Positions 20,136 to 30,359 of a DNA stretch of 64,000 bases are shown piece after piece. Below the pieces are notes generated by a model. It worked only from the letters and a program-made list of their open reading frames with translations, did no database searches and was not told the origin of the DNA. Position numbers and translations under genes: made by a program. This DNA is from Sepioteuthis lessoniana (lineage: Eukaryota > Mollusca > Cephalopoda > Myopsida > Loliginidae), in assembly GCA_963585895.1 (NCBI GenBank), contig OY757911.1, forward strand, positions 63,826,807 through 63,890,806, in the 5' to 3' direction. Within the stretch, counting starts at the first letter, position 1. Every line of letters begins with the position of its first letter.

Positions 20136-20810
20136 AGGAACAATACAATAATCACAAAGGTTCTTTAAGGAAGAGATTATATATAAATAGCATATGACTT
20201 TCTAAATGCATCTGAGATTATAAAGAAAATCATGGGTGTTGTATACTACAGCTGTGTCTTGATGAACAACGAGGAACATGTATATATAAAAATGTAAGAT
20301 TACATTTCTATTCTGCTGCAATCGCAGAGAGTTCACACACACGAAGGGGTCGTCGGGAGTCGGAAGAGTCAGTGAACAACTGACGTTAGCCAAAATTCGG
20401 GAACTTATATAGTCTACAACTCCCACTTGTCCTGCAGCAATTCTCTTTTTCATTGGTTATAGTTACGCCCACGTCTCACTTCTTTGTTTTCCAGTAGTTA
20501 CAGTTCACGTCTATGTGTTGCTTGTTCCTCATTGGTTACTTGTCCAAGCCCACTTCTATGGGCAGACGTATTTGTCACTATTCGCCGAGTTCAACCACGT
20601 CTATAGGTCAAGGTGATATTCCGATAATCATCTTGTTGATATTATCTTCGGTCGGATGAAGCTGTCAACAATATCCGCCGATACACAACACCTGCAGGAC
20701 ATGGTGACATTCCGGTAATCCCTTTGTTGATATTATCTTCGGCCGGATGAAGCTGTCAACAACATCCGCTGTGTTCAACACCTGTAGCTTACGTTAATAT
20801 ATCACAATCA
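20132..20810 (-). mobile_element. Possible LTR-type or promoter-bearing repeat (unverified)
   Basis: On the minus strand the order is: two direct repeats of about 100 bp (about 20600-20690 and 20697-20785, sharing GTTGACAGCTTCATCC), several AACCAATGA-type CCAAT motifs, and a TATA-like ACTATATAAG near 20415. This looks like an enhancer-promoter arrangement as in retrovirus-like LTRs. I found no clean TG..CA ends with a matching duplication, because the left side is a (TA)n tract. Treat it as a fossil candidate only. Confidence 0.3.
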
Positions 20811-21001
20811 GAATTTTAGGGTTTGATCCTAAAAATAGCGTATGCTTATAATGAGGCTTCGGGAAATTGTTGATTGGGTCTGGAGAAAGAATACTACAAG
20901 ATAAGCTTTCTAGTCTTGAATAATTTCCTGAATAAAAGATCGGTATTAGTAGCGAGATACCGTTATGAAAGTATAGGACAAAGAAAGTTTTGTGTGTTGT
21001 T

Positions 21002-21150
21002 TATTTATTTCGTTGGTTATAGTCGTTGTTGTCGGTATCTGACTCCTTTGTTTTTCTTCTTACCCCATTAACTTGTTGGCTTCTTTGTCTATGGGAGGCA
21101 GCAAGAGAATTTAAAGAAGGAAGGAAAGCGATGAGGATACTTTTTTACTT
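21002..21150 (+). repeat. Dispersed repeat, inverted partner at 23440-23605
   Basis: The complement of 23440-23605 matches here over about 145 bp, including GACTCCTTTGTTTTTCTTCT and CAGCAAGAGAATTTA. The family is unknown. 21150-22015 shows nothing else recognisable. Confidence 0.65.
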
Positions 21151-22019
21151 CCAAATTTATTCTAAAATTTAACGATCATTCTATGGGCGCGAGAATTTCC
21201 CCTGAAACCAGTAGAAATAGTCGCGTCTCCCAAACAAGGGGTTAAGATATATTAGTTATTTTTGGTGGGTGGTGAGTTTAAGCTCACTTGTCATGTCCAC
21301 TTGATGTTTTTCAGTGAAGTATGTTTTTCCGTGGTAAAAGTTTGCCTTTTGTCGGTTGTTTAGCGGGTGTCTTTAGCAGAGGGTGTTTTTAGCTGAAGCA
21401 GCTCACTAGTAGCAGACCTGGCAAAGAATCTGACCACGGGACCCAAATCAGCATATGCTCTCACTGCTAGCAACCGAGAGAAAGGGGCCCTCTTCAATAC
21501 CAGCGACACGGGTGAAGTGACAGAACTTCTCTTTAGCACATGGAAGCCCTTTTATTTAGGCGTTAGTAGTTCTTGCGTCCTGTCAGAGGGCTTCAGATTT
21601 TTGAAATTTATTTCATTTTATTCATTTATTTTTCTTTTCTAATCCCAACAAAAGTAAATATATACTTTGCAATTTGGCGCTAGACTTTTTCCGAATCCAT
21701 AAAGCAAACACTATAAACCAAAGAAAATGTATTTTCTATTAAAATCTTAATCTTTGAACTGAAAATCCCTGACCACTGCACGACTTCTGCCTCGATTATA
21801 GTCAGTACGTTCTACCATCTTTTTTGTTGTTTTACAAATTTGGAGATTTCTCTTGAGATCTCACGATTTGGATGCTTTAATCTGAAATTTATTTAAAAAG
21901 TGTAAAAGGGTCCCCAAATGACGGTTTCGAACATCTCGTCCTGTGGAGTAAAGGTTAACAAGTTAATTACGAAGACCATTACTTACTGGATGTCCTACAC
22001 TTGTGACTTTTTGTTGTAA

Positions 22020-22255
22020 TTTACTAATGGCACAAAATGAGACTCGAACTCACTCGTGAAGGTTTGCTAGTCTAGCTTGCTAACCATTTCACCACCTAAG
22101 GCGCCCATGAGACTTGTGTGTAGTAATTTATGAAGTTCTTTACTTCAACGTGACACAAGGCCGTATGAATGGGGCACCCAATGAGAATCGAACTCACTCG
22201 TGAAGGTTTGCTAGTCTAGCTTGCTAACCATTACACTACCAGAGGTGTCTCTTGT
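22020..22255 (-). mobile_element. Tandem pair of tRNA-like SINE heads
   Basis: Two copies (about 22025-22108 and 22168-22250) read on the minus strand as GGTGGTGAAATGGTTAGC / GGTAGTGTAATGGTTAGC (A-box-like), then GAGTTCGAGTCTC / GAGTTCGATTCTC (B-box-like). They share about 60 bp with few differences. The anticodon-arm region (GCTAGACTAGC) does not fold as a normal tRNA, so this is a tRNA-derived repeat rather than tRNA genes. Confidence 0.65.
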
Positions 22256-23000
22256 AGCTTATGTTAGACTAAATTAATCTATGGAAATACTTTGCATGTT
22301 TTTTAATGTTAGATAGCCTTTTCTTTTAAAAAGCAAAGAAATAAGTAGATAAATTCAAAAGAGGTCATTTTTTACATCTCACGGTAAGAATAGGATAGGC
22401 GGAGCGTCAATCGACCGAATAAAAGATAAATTTATATAACAGTAGACATGAGAAGGGTGAGATTTGTTACTAAAAGCAAACCCACAAAGCCAGTTGTTGG
22501 CTATGTGATCACACTGAAATCATTTCTGAGATTCAAAACTAAAATATTGGAGAAAAATATTTGGACTATTTTGTTTGGTGCGTTTTGGTGTCGTAATCTT
22601 TCCTCCTTCTTTTCAAGTTTTTTTTTCATTCATTTTTTCAAGCTTTTTTGTTATTTTAATCTTTTATTATTACTTTTTTTTTTAGCAAAAAACTAAAATA
22701 CAGTTTTCTTTCTTTCCTTTTTCTTTAAACACCTTCTTTTCTGCAGTTCACTGTCCTTGAACAATATATCTGTTTCGGATATGAAACAATGTCTTCTCTT
22801 ATTTCATCCGATTCCGCAAACGTTTATCTTTATGATATCATACAGCATTCATGAAACAAAGTAATTTCAAAATAAGATAACTGAACATAAAGTTAATTTA
22901 ATAAGCAATTTCATCGAAAAATATTCCTTCATTCCTGCTGCTAAACATTGATGATTGCAATAATGGAAGGAATTGGGGTATGATAAATAAAGAATATTAT
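22256..23000. other. No recognisable feature
   Basis: AT-rich DNA with a T-rich tract at about 22600-22690. The 82-residue plus-strand frame at 22448 matches no family known to me. A short TA run lies at about 23010-23030. Confidence 0.35.
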
Positions 23001-23030
23001 TGAACGTACATAAATATATATATATATATA

Positions 23031-23280
23031 AGTTGGCGACCGTAGTCGAGAGTGACCCGAAGGCACCCTTTTCAATAGCTACAACACCAAAATGTCGGGG
23101 AGTGAGCTACTCCTTTCCTTGGATTGCCCCACTTTACCCTTGATCCGTACCATTTAATGTTGAGCGTTAAGCAAGGAGGCATCAAGTACCATTTTTTGAG
23201 TTTTTTGTATGACGCGATTTTGGGTTGAACGCAGGTCTCCCGGGCCATTGGCAAACACTCTAACCATTATTCCAATATCA
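23031..23280 (-). mobile_element. SINE-A copy
   Basis: On the minus strand the head region (ATTGGAATAATGGTTAGAGT) and the body with AACATTAAATGG lead to the 3' end GACTACGGTCGCCAACTT. It abuts a TA run on its 3' side. Confidence 0.85.
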
Positions 23281-23371
23281 GTTATTGTCTGAAATATATT
23301 AAACGAGGCGATTTAATTACATAAAAATGTCTCAGAATATTTACTAAATGAAAAACCCTTAGATTAATGAC

Positions 23372-23425
23372 TAGTGCCTAGTCGGCTGGGGCTTTCGAAT
23401 ACACCAACCGCCCTCAGAATGATCG
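23372..23425 (+). mobile_element. Family C head scrap
   Basis: CCTAGTCGGCTGGGGCTTTC and GAATACACCAACCGC match the first 50 bp of family C. Confidence 0.55.
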
Positions 23426-23439
23426 TTAACCCTTAAAAG

Positions 23440-23605
23440 TTGGAAGTTAAAAAGGTATCCTCATATCTTTCCTTCCTTTCCTAAATTCTCTTGCTGCCTT
23501 CCACGGACAAAGAAGCCCATAAGTTAATGGGATAAGAAGAAAAACAAAGGAGTCAAATACCTTCAATAACGACCACTACTAACAACCAAAGAAACAAATT
23601 AATAA
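23440..23605 (-). repeat. Dispersed repeat, inverted partner of 21002-21150
   Basis: Matches the complement of the earlier copy end to end. It lies between a family C scrap and a SINE-B head. Confidence 0.65.
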
Positions 23606-23614
23606 ACCTAAGAG

Positions 23615-23692
23615 CGTGATTGGAGTTCGAACTAGCTTACTAAGATTTCACTGACCAGCTCATTACCTATGTCACGAGGACTCCCGGCGATA
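23615..23692 (-). mobile_element. SINE-B head fragment
   Basis: The minus strand reads a CCGGGAGTCCTCGTGAC head and the B-box-like GAGTTCGAACTCC segment (as 'agttcgaactagc' complement). The core and tail are missing. 23693-23937 shows nothing recognisable. Confidence 0.55.
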
Positions 23693-23937
23693 ACTTCTTA
23701 TCTAAATGAAAACTCACATCCTCTTTAGCCTTGTTTCGCTAACATAGGTCTGGAAGTGGTAAATGGAATTAGGAATACGTTAAAAGGTTTGATTCAGACA
23801 CTGGTAAAGCATTAATGTATCTCTGTTTGTTAAAAGAGACAAGAGTTTGAATCTTACAAAAATTATATCCTTCATAATTTTAACGCTGTCGTATAATGAT
23901 AAGCGCGACGACTGTCAGAGGCGAAACTAAAATAGTG

Positions 23938-24428
23938 TGTGGGTTGGGTTTTATGGCTTATCAACCTTTGTAGGTTATCTAATGCCAAATCCATTTTTAT
24001 ACAAATAATCAGTTCTATTTCAAACAATTCAGTTTAGCATGAGTACACAGTTTAATTGTCAAAAACATTTCTATTTTAAGCTATTCAGTTTAGTCAAAAA
24101 GTTCTATTTCAAACAATTCAGTTTAGCATTAGTACGCAGTTTAGATACCAAAACATATTTATTTCAAGCAATTGAGTTTAGCATTAGTACAGAGTTTAGT
24201 TCTATTTGATCCATTGATAGGACCCTATCAGGTTCTTCCACTCTGGACTAAAGTGGACCTGGGAGCGATGGCAATAAAAGGGTACTCTGCATTCTCCAAA
24301 GTTCCAGCATTTCTGGAACCTCACCATCGGATTGTTTAATGTCATATCTAGGGCACTAGTTGGGGGGGGGTTTACTCCTCTGCAGAGGTGCAGTCAGAGT
24401 ATTCTTCGGCCCCAGCCGACTGGGCAAT
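23938..24428 (-). mobile_element. Family C, full-length short copy
   Basis: From tail (GGTTGGGTTTTATGGC, hairpin) through several CTGAATTGTTTGAAATAGAA-type units (seen as complement) to the head ending GTCGGCTGGGGCC at 24428. At about 490 bp it is the best single-unit reference for the family. The head stems CCCAGTCGG and GCAGAGGAGTAAACCCC are visible on the minus strand. Confidence 0.8.
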
Positions 24429-24429
24429 T

Positions 24430-25790
24430 GAAATAGAGTGGTATGTCTTACCCAGCTCTTCCTTCACGAGCATAATACCGTTAATTTAGATTTAATTCCA
24501 CATCTTTATTATTTTACTCCTTGCAGTATTGTCACACTGGGTCTAACAAGTGGGTCTTTCACTGAACTCTATGTGACAAAATGTCTTTCCAATTCTACAG
24601 AACACATCTTAGCATTCTTGCTGAATTTAACAATGCTGTAATGTAATATTTGCTCATTTGCAACTTTATTAACTTAAGTATTAACTTTTCCTTTTTTCTT
24701 TGTTATATAAAAACAATCTATTTTACATTCTTGTTGTTGTGAAATGTCTTTTTATCTGCGTTGTTCATATTCTTTGTGTTGTTAATTGTGAAATGAAACT
24801 CTGAGTTTTGCTTCTGACAAAACCTTGTGAGAACAAACTCATCACCCCACAAGTAGTGACCACCGATAGTTCATTCACCGCCCTTTCTTTTCGCTTTCTT
24901 TTGATTTCAATCTGCAGTCTGCCGAAATGGCAAAGTCCACTATTCTGCAGGTTCTCTTTATTGTTATCATTATTATTATTATTGCAACTGTTCGGCCGTG
25001 TACCTTCTGAAGTTTCTGAGATACTTGTGTTCTACAATGTTGTTGAATTTTGTCTTTTTTTTTTATCTAAAGACGTAAAAACTGCACGTGACGTGTCTGA
25101 GATGGGTTAACATGAAAGAATGCTACAAATATCTGATGAAGGCCAAAGTGTAGATGACCGAAACGTTGTGAAAAATAAGACATACAAGAAAAACAAAGAA
25201 CTAATAGCATACAATGATATATCTTAAGTATATGAAAACGTTATTAGATGCTTATTAGTAAGGAGAGTGTTTTAATCGATTCCTCACTCTTCAAGGGCCA
25301 ATATTAGCATCACAATATCTGTGATATGCTAACAAGAACATAACGAAAAGAAAGAGGAAATAAACTCACTTGTACATACCATTTAGCCTTTTATATACAC
25401 AATATACCCACAAGTGGTATTAAAAGGAAAGAATACACAAATATGCGCCAGCAACAAAAACTATTCCCATATTGTTTCATGAACAAGCAGTATGTGAAAA
25501 GGGTGCAAAATAGAAAAAGGCTTACTTGATAAGATTACGTAAGCTAGCTCAGTTGCTTTTCCGTTTCTTTGTAAATCCAAAGATAAAGTCTTTACTGTTC
25601 TAAGACTAGTGGTAAAATGAGATCGGAAATGTAAATTGGACATACAAGTTACCTTAGGAAGATAATTATTCACTGTATCCCTTGGACGTTCCAGCACTCT
25701 TTTTGAAAACTAGAGACTGAATACAAAATTCAAAATTAATTCTTATTTCGAAATCTTTACACAAACTTGATAAATTTCATTTCACTCTCT
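24430..25790. other. No gene recognised; one GAAACGTTGTG hairpin
   Basis: About 1.36 kb. The 100-residue frame at 24808-25110 has no domain known to me. At 25132-25172 the sequence CTGATGAAGGCC..GACCGAAACGTTGTG resembles a decayed hammerhead core, but no stem I or cleavage base is evident. Confidence 0.4.
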
Positions 25791-25797
25791 CAAAATT

Positions 25798-26062
25798 ATA
25801 TCCGGACATTGGCATGACGGTTAGAGTGTTCGCCAATGGCCAGGGAGACCTGGGTTCAATCCCAGGATGAGTCATACCAAAGACTCAAAAAATGGTTCTT
25901 GATGCCCCCTTGCTTAGCACTCAGCATTATAAAGGTAGGGATCAAGGGTAAAGTGGAGCAATCCAGGGAAAGGAGTAACGCTCTCTCCTACACCTTGGTG
26001 TAGTAGCTATCAAAAAAGGAGCCTTCGGGTCACCCTCGAATAAGGTCGCCAACTTTACTTTC
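25798..26062 (+). mobile_element. SINE-A copy
   Basis: A complete order of parts: A-box-like TGGCATGACGG, B box GGGTTCAATCC (25852-25862), TCATACCAAAGACTC, CAGCATTATAA, GTGGAGCAATCC and the 3' end GGTCGCCAACTTTACTTT. This is a good reference copy. Confidence 0.88.
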
Positions 26063-26235
26063 TTACTTATTAAGTTAAGCTTAGTGGCGGCACAAAGCCA
26101 AAAGTACCCAGGGAGATGGAATAATTATTAGGATACGGACACTGTGATTGGGATAAGAACGATCTTATGATTTACGAAGTTTTCTTTTCAAACATAAAGG
26201 ACATAAGAGTTTAACTTTGTAAGATTCACATATTT

Positions 26236-26450
26236 TGGGGGGCGTTTCCGTGGCGTTGTGGTTAACATGCTAGATTGCAACATTGTAATAAGTTCGAACT
26301 TCAGTCACATTATTACGTTCTCTTTCAGACTAATATCTTATTCCCCCAGGCAATGGGTTAGATAGATCCTCAACTGTTCTTCTGCAGGGAGGGCTTTAGC
26401 ATTATATACCCCACGAGGGTTAGTATGCCATTAAGAACAAAAGAAACTGA
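26236..26450 (+). mobile_element. SINE-B copy
   Basis: Head GGGGGGCGTTTCCGTGGCG with GTTGTGGTTAACATGC, B-box-like AGTTCGAACTTC, core around CAATGGGTTAGATAGAT, and a tail ending TATGCCATTAAGAACAAAAG. Confidence 0.8.
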
Positions 26451-26789
26451 ACCAAGTCAAACATGAACATATTTTGTCTGGAATAGAATGAAAGAATGCA
26501 TTTTTGCGTTACAGGTGGAGAAAATGAACAGAGCGAGAAAGAACTTGCTTAAGGCTAACAGAAGCAATTTCACAACATCTGGTTCTACCTCACTTTGCTT
26601 TCTTGATGCTTAGGAATTTGTTTCTCTAGTCGCTCCATGTTTGGATTTCTCTTTGTTGACCCGGGGAAAATGTAAATCAAAATGACAACTGTTTATGTAT
26701 TAAGAAGGTTTTAAAGGAACTGTTTGACAGAACGTAAGGCGGATCAATGACAATGGATTAGATTTACGTATCTCAAATATTCTGGATAA

Positions 26790-26990
26790 TTACAGGATTT
26801 AATTGGTTGATTATATGAGTTTAACGGCATGTCAATCCGTCTAGGGTTATTTTATGCTTAGGTACACTACATTACACAGATCTCTGGAAATAGACCCTCC
26901 AATCAAATATAGTTTAGTGTCATACTGTAGAGACTACATATGCGAGGTCTTACCTCTCTGTTGGAGATACAGTCAGGGCTATACACAAAA
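26790..26990 (-). mobile_element. Family C, eroded short copy
   Basis: The tail (AACGGCATGTCAATCCGTCT) joins almost directly to the head side (ACCCTCCAATC, GTGTCATACTGTAG, GGTCTTACCTCTCTG). The internal array is nearly absent. 26451-26789 shows nothing recognisable. Confidence 0.5.
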
Positions 26991-27084
26991 ATTTCAGCGG
27001 ATCAGTCCTTAAAATGAAAGTATTGAATAATTTTGCTCTATTGATTGAATAAGAAAAACATTCGTTAAAATGAAACATTTCAGT

Positions 27085-27160
27085 TAGGGGAGCCACCATG
27101 ACGTAGTGGCTAACGTGCTGGGCTATGTGAGTGAAGACATTATGGATTTCCAGTTTGCTA
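27085..27160 (+). mobile_element. SINE-B head fragment
   Basis: AGGGGAGCCACCATGACGTA and GTGGCTAACGTGCTGG match the SINE-B tRNA head. Core and tail are missing. Confidence 0.5.
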
Positions 27161-27409
27161 CGCTGACACACAAATCTTGATTAAAGTTTTTTTTTAAATA
27201 TTCTTAAAGATGAAAAAGTACTGATGAAATCACTAAAATATTTTTGGACGGTCATATTTGTTATGCTTTTAAAAAGTAAATATTTTCTTATCGTGAGTTT
27301 GTGTATCTATCAACATAAGTGTATATATATCTCTTTATAAAGCTGCTATAAGTGTTGGTATATTTATTTATACGTGTCGGTCTTCTATGTTAAATTGCGT
27401 CGCTTAGTG

Positions 27410-28150
27410 ATAAAACCAGTGAGGGTCTCATCTATTGATCAAGTAGATATGTTTCGAAATTATTTGTATTTGATAGGAATACTTGAAAACATAAAACTGT
27501 GTGCAAATTATTGATATTAAGAACAGTTACCTGAAACTATAATTGTTTTTTCTTGGATTATCATTATTATTATTATTAGTTACTCTAAAACATATAATTT
27601 CTTAAAATCATTGGTGTTAGATAGAAATACTTGAAACTATATAATTGTGTGCAAACAAATGAGTATTATCAAATAGGAATAGTTACTCTCTATATATAAT
27701 GGAGCATGAATTATTAGTATTAGATTGGAATACTTGAAACATACCATAATGGGCAAATCAATTATATTGGATAGAAATACTTGATATCATACATCAGTGT
27801 GTAACTATATGTTTATCGATAACTAAAGTGCTATTTAAAACATGTAATGTGTAATAGTACCCAAGCTGCGGTCGGTACAGAACTCTTCCGTGACTATTGA
27901 TACCAGACTCTGTACTCATTTCCGGTGGACACTTGGCAGTCGGACTGACTTCTAACACTTTGTACATGTTGTATTATACTTCGTTAATATATTTTGTTCC
28001 ACGCAAACCAGAGTTGTGTTATTCTTCCGGACCCTTTACTGATCTACAACATAATGTGACACAGAAAATCTAATTATGATTACAATTAAAAATGAATCAA
28101 ATTTCGACATAGAATAACCCATAAGCAGTTTATATGCCGTTAAAAAATAA
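27410..28150 (+). mobile_element. Family C copy split by an LTR
   Basis: The head side at GAGGGTCTCATCTATTGATC is followed by array units (ATAGGAATACTTGAAA-type) to about 27849. After the 27850-28051 insertion the tail resumes, with ATAACCCATAAG and TATATGCCGTTAAAA near 28110-28145. Confidence 0.65.
27850..28051. mobile_element. Solo LTR (fossil) in family C
   Basis: A 202-bp segment starting TGTAATAG and ending CTACAACA, flanked by the 5-bp duplication TAATG (27845-27849 and 28052-28056). The size, TG..CA ends and 5-bp duplication fit a solo LTR of a retrovirus-like element. There is no internal region. It is younger than the family C copy it interrupts. Family and orientation are not determined. 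Confidence 0.7.
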
Positions 28151-28199
28151 GCCAAACAATTATTTTCGTTTGGTATATGTGTTTTTATTCATTCAACAA

Positions 28200-29060
28200 A
28201 TCTTAAAATAGAAAATGGTTTGTCTTAGAATATTTGTGTATTTGTCTGAATTTCTGGGAAGAAGCATGATAACTTTTATCACTTGGAATATTCGGACTAT
28301 TGAGCTCATCTTTATTGTTATACCCACAACGTTTCGGCTGATATCTGCATTCGGCCTTCTTCGGGTGTTCCCTTTATTTAATCCACAGGAGTAGACTGTT
28401 CCAGTTGTGTTTACAATAGCTGGATACAAGAGTTAAGTTACAGTAAGAATTAATTGTTATTCTTACCTGTTGTTGCGATTGAACATGTAACCTCCAATTA
28501 ATTTCACTCAGAAGCACCTTCCAGCCAAACGCCTTATCAACTGCCCATTTAAAAATGATTCCCATAAACAAATAATTAATACAAGCAACTACAAATTTAC
28601 TATTGATATATTCGTACTGCTAAATAAAAGTTTTGATTTTTACTCTCACCCACCATAATATAATGATCACACGCTTGAAAATGATTTAAAACTATTTTTA
28701 AAAGGATACAATTCAGAAATTAATTTGAGTTATCCAATAATGAATAAACTGTTTTTAAATTACTTTAAAAAAAAAAAAAGAAACAATTCATTCAATCTGT
28801 ACAACACAGATGCAACTAACCAATCTTTTAAGATTGCAGTCAAAGAAAATTTTAGAAATAACAAAAACAAAACAAAACAAAACGATACATAACACATGAG
28901 AACATGCAAAGAAATAAGAAAAAAGAAGTAAAACTAAACAAAACAAAACAAAAAATGCGAAACTCTTATGATGCTTACAATGACAACAAATGAATGCATA
29001 AAAATAGAATAGTTACCAATACAAATGTCCTTCCTATATATTGAATTAGTTTAAGAGACT
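28200..29060. other. No gene recognised; one GAAACGTTGTG hairpin
   Basis: On the minus strand 28316-28372 reads ACCCGAAGAAGGCC..CAGCCGAAACGTTGTGGGT, similar in plan to 25132-25172. A-rich tracts lie at about 28766 and 28860-28955. Confidence 0.4.
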
Positions 29061-29071
29061 TATGAGTCTAT

Positions 29072-29322
29072 TGGCCTAATGAGTTAAATGTTCGCCAGTG
29101 GTCCGGGAGACCAGGGTTCAATCCCTGGTCGAGTCATACCAAAGACTCAGAAAATGGTACTTGATGTTACCTTGCTTAACACTCAGCATTATGAAAGGAT
29201 CAAGGGTAAAGTGGAGCAATCCAGGGAATGGAGTCGCATTCTCCCCTACACCTCGGTGTAGTAGCTATTGAAAAGGGAGCTTTCAGGCCACCCTCGACTA
29301 CGGTCCCCAACTTTACTTTTAC
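29072..29322 (+). mobile_element. SINE-A copy
   Basis: Head TATTGGCCTAATGAGTTAAATG, B box GGGTTCAATCC, body and 3' end CCCCAACTTTACTTTTAC. Open frames on both strands across it are incidental. 29323-29775 shows nothing recognisable. Confidence 0.85.
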
Positions 29323-29779
29323 TATGAGTCTATTGAAGAGTGAAAAGCGATATCTGGTATTTTCTGTCACTCTTTCTCTTGCAGATGAAAATTGGCAGGT
29401 TTTAACCAGGGATATGGTCCCTTCATGCATTTCTAAAATGAGCCGCAAAACTACTGGGCATGATATGAACTTGATTCGTCTAATCGTCCGATATAACATT
29501 ATATATAGGAACAGACGAATCTTACTGACCTAACACAAGGTGATAATGATAGAGTAGTTGTCATCTATGGGTATCGGTGAATATCTAGATGAAGCTAATA
29601 GCCAAAAGTATAACACTGGATTCTCCCAATAATTTACAAATGATCTATTCGAGGTTTAACCGAAAAAAAGCAGAAAGAGTAGAAAATAACAGGACTTCAT
29701 CGAAGAACAAAACAAGGTGTGGTATACGATAGTTATGATTGCGTCTACAGTAATTGATATATTTAGAACAATTTAAAAG

Positions 29780-30200
29780 GTTGGTTTGTTGGTTGGTTGT
29801 TTTGTTTTCGGCGTATCAACAGTTTTTTTTTGGTCATTTGACGCCGAATTGAATTTCAAACAATTCAGTTTAGTATAAGTATAGTTTTTGTTTACAAACA
29901 GTTAAATGTCAAAATAGTTCAGTTAAATGTCAAAACAGTTCTATTTCAAACAATTCAGTTTAGCATAACTATACAGTTTAGTTCTATTTAATCCATAGAT
30001 AGGACTCTGTCAGTTGCAACCACTCCGGACCAGATAGGACCTTGAAGCAATGGCAATGAAGGGGTAACCCACTTTCTCCAAAGCTCCAGCATTACTGGAA
30101 CCTCACCATCAGATTGTTTTGAGTCATATCTCTGACACTCGTTGGAGGGTGTCTTACCCCTCAGCAGAGAAGCAGTCGGTGTATTCCACAGTCCCAGCTG
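29780..30200 (-). mobile_element. Family C copy
   Basis: The tail begins with a GGTTGGTTTG/GGTTGGTTG run, then the array and the head ending TCCCAGCTGT. About 415 bp, close to the 23938 copy in layout. Confidence 0.75.
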
Positions 30201-30204
30201 TAAA

Positions 30205-30358
30205 AGGGGAAAAATTTGAAAAATGAGGAACTGGAAATTTAGATCAGTCGGCAGTGCTAGAGGTAGCCAGGGTTACAGAGAGGATTTCCAGTCATATATT
30301 CCCTAACAACAACCAACTGATCCTAGTGGTAACAAGCTTATAATAATAATAATAATAA
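30205..30358. repeat. (TAA)n at the edge of a LINE-1r copy
   Basis: The TAATAATAATAA tract at about 30335-30358 sits directly before the first recognisable LINE-1r codons, as at 33296. The bases before it are unassigned. Confidence 0.6.
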
Positions 30359-30359
30359 C

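Noticed and set aside
22025-22250. Functional tRNA genes
   Set aside because: A and B boxes are present but the anticodon arm does not fold normally and the acceptor ends do not pair well. The tandem copies look like SINE heads.
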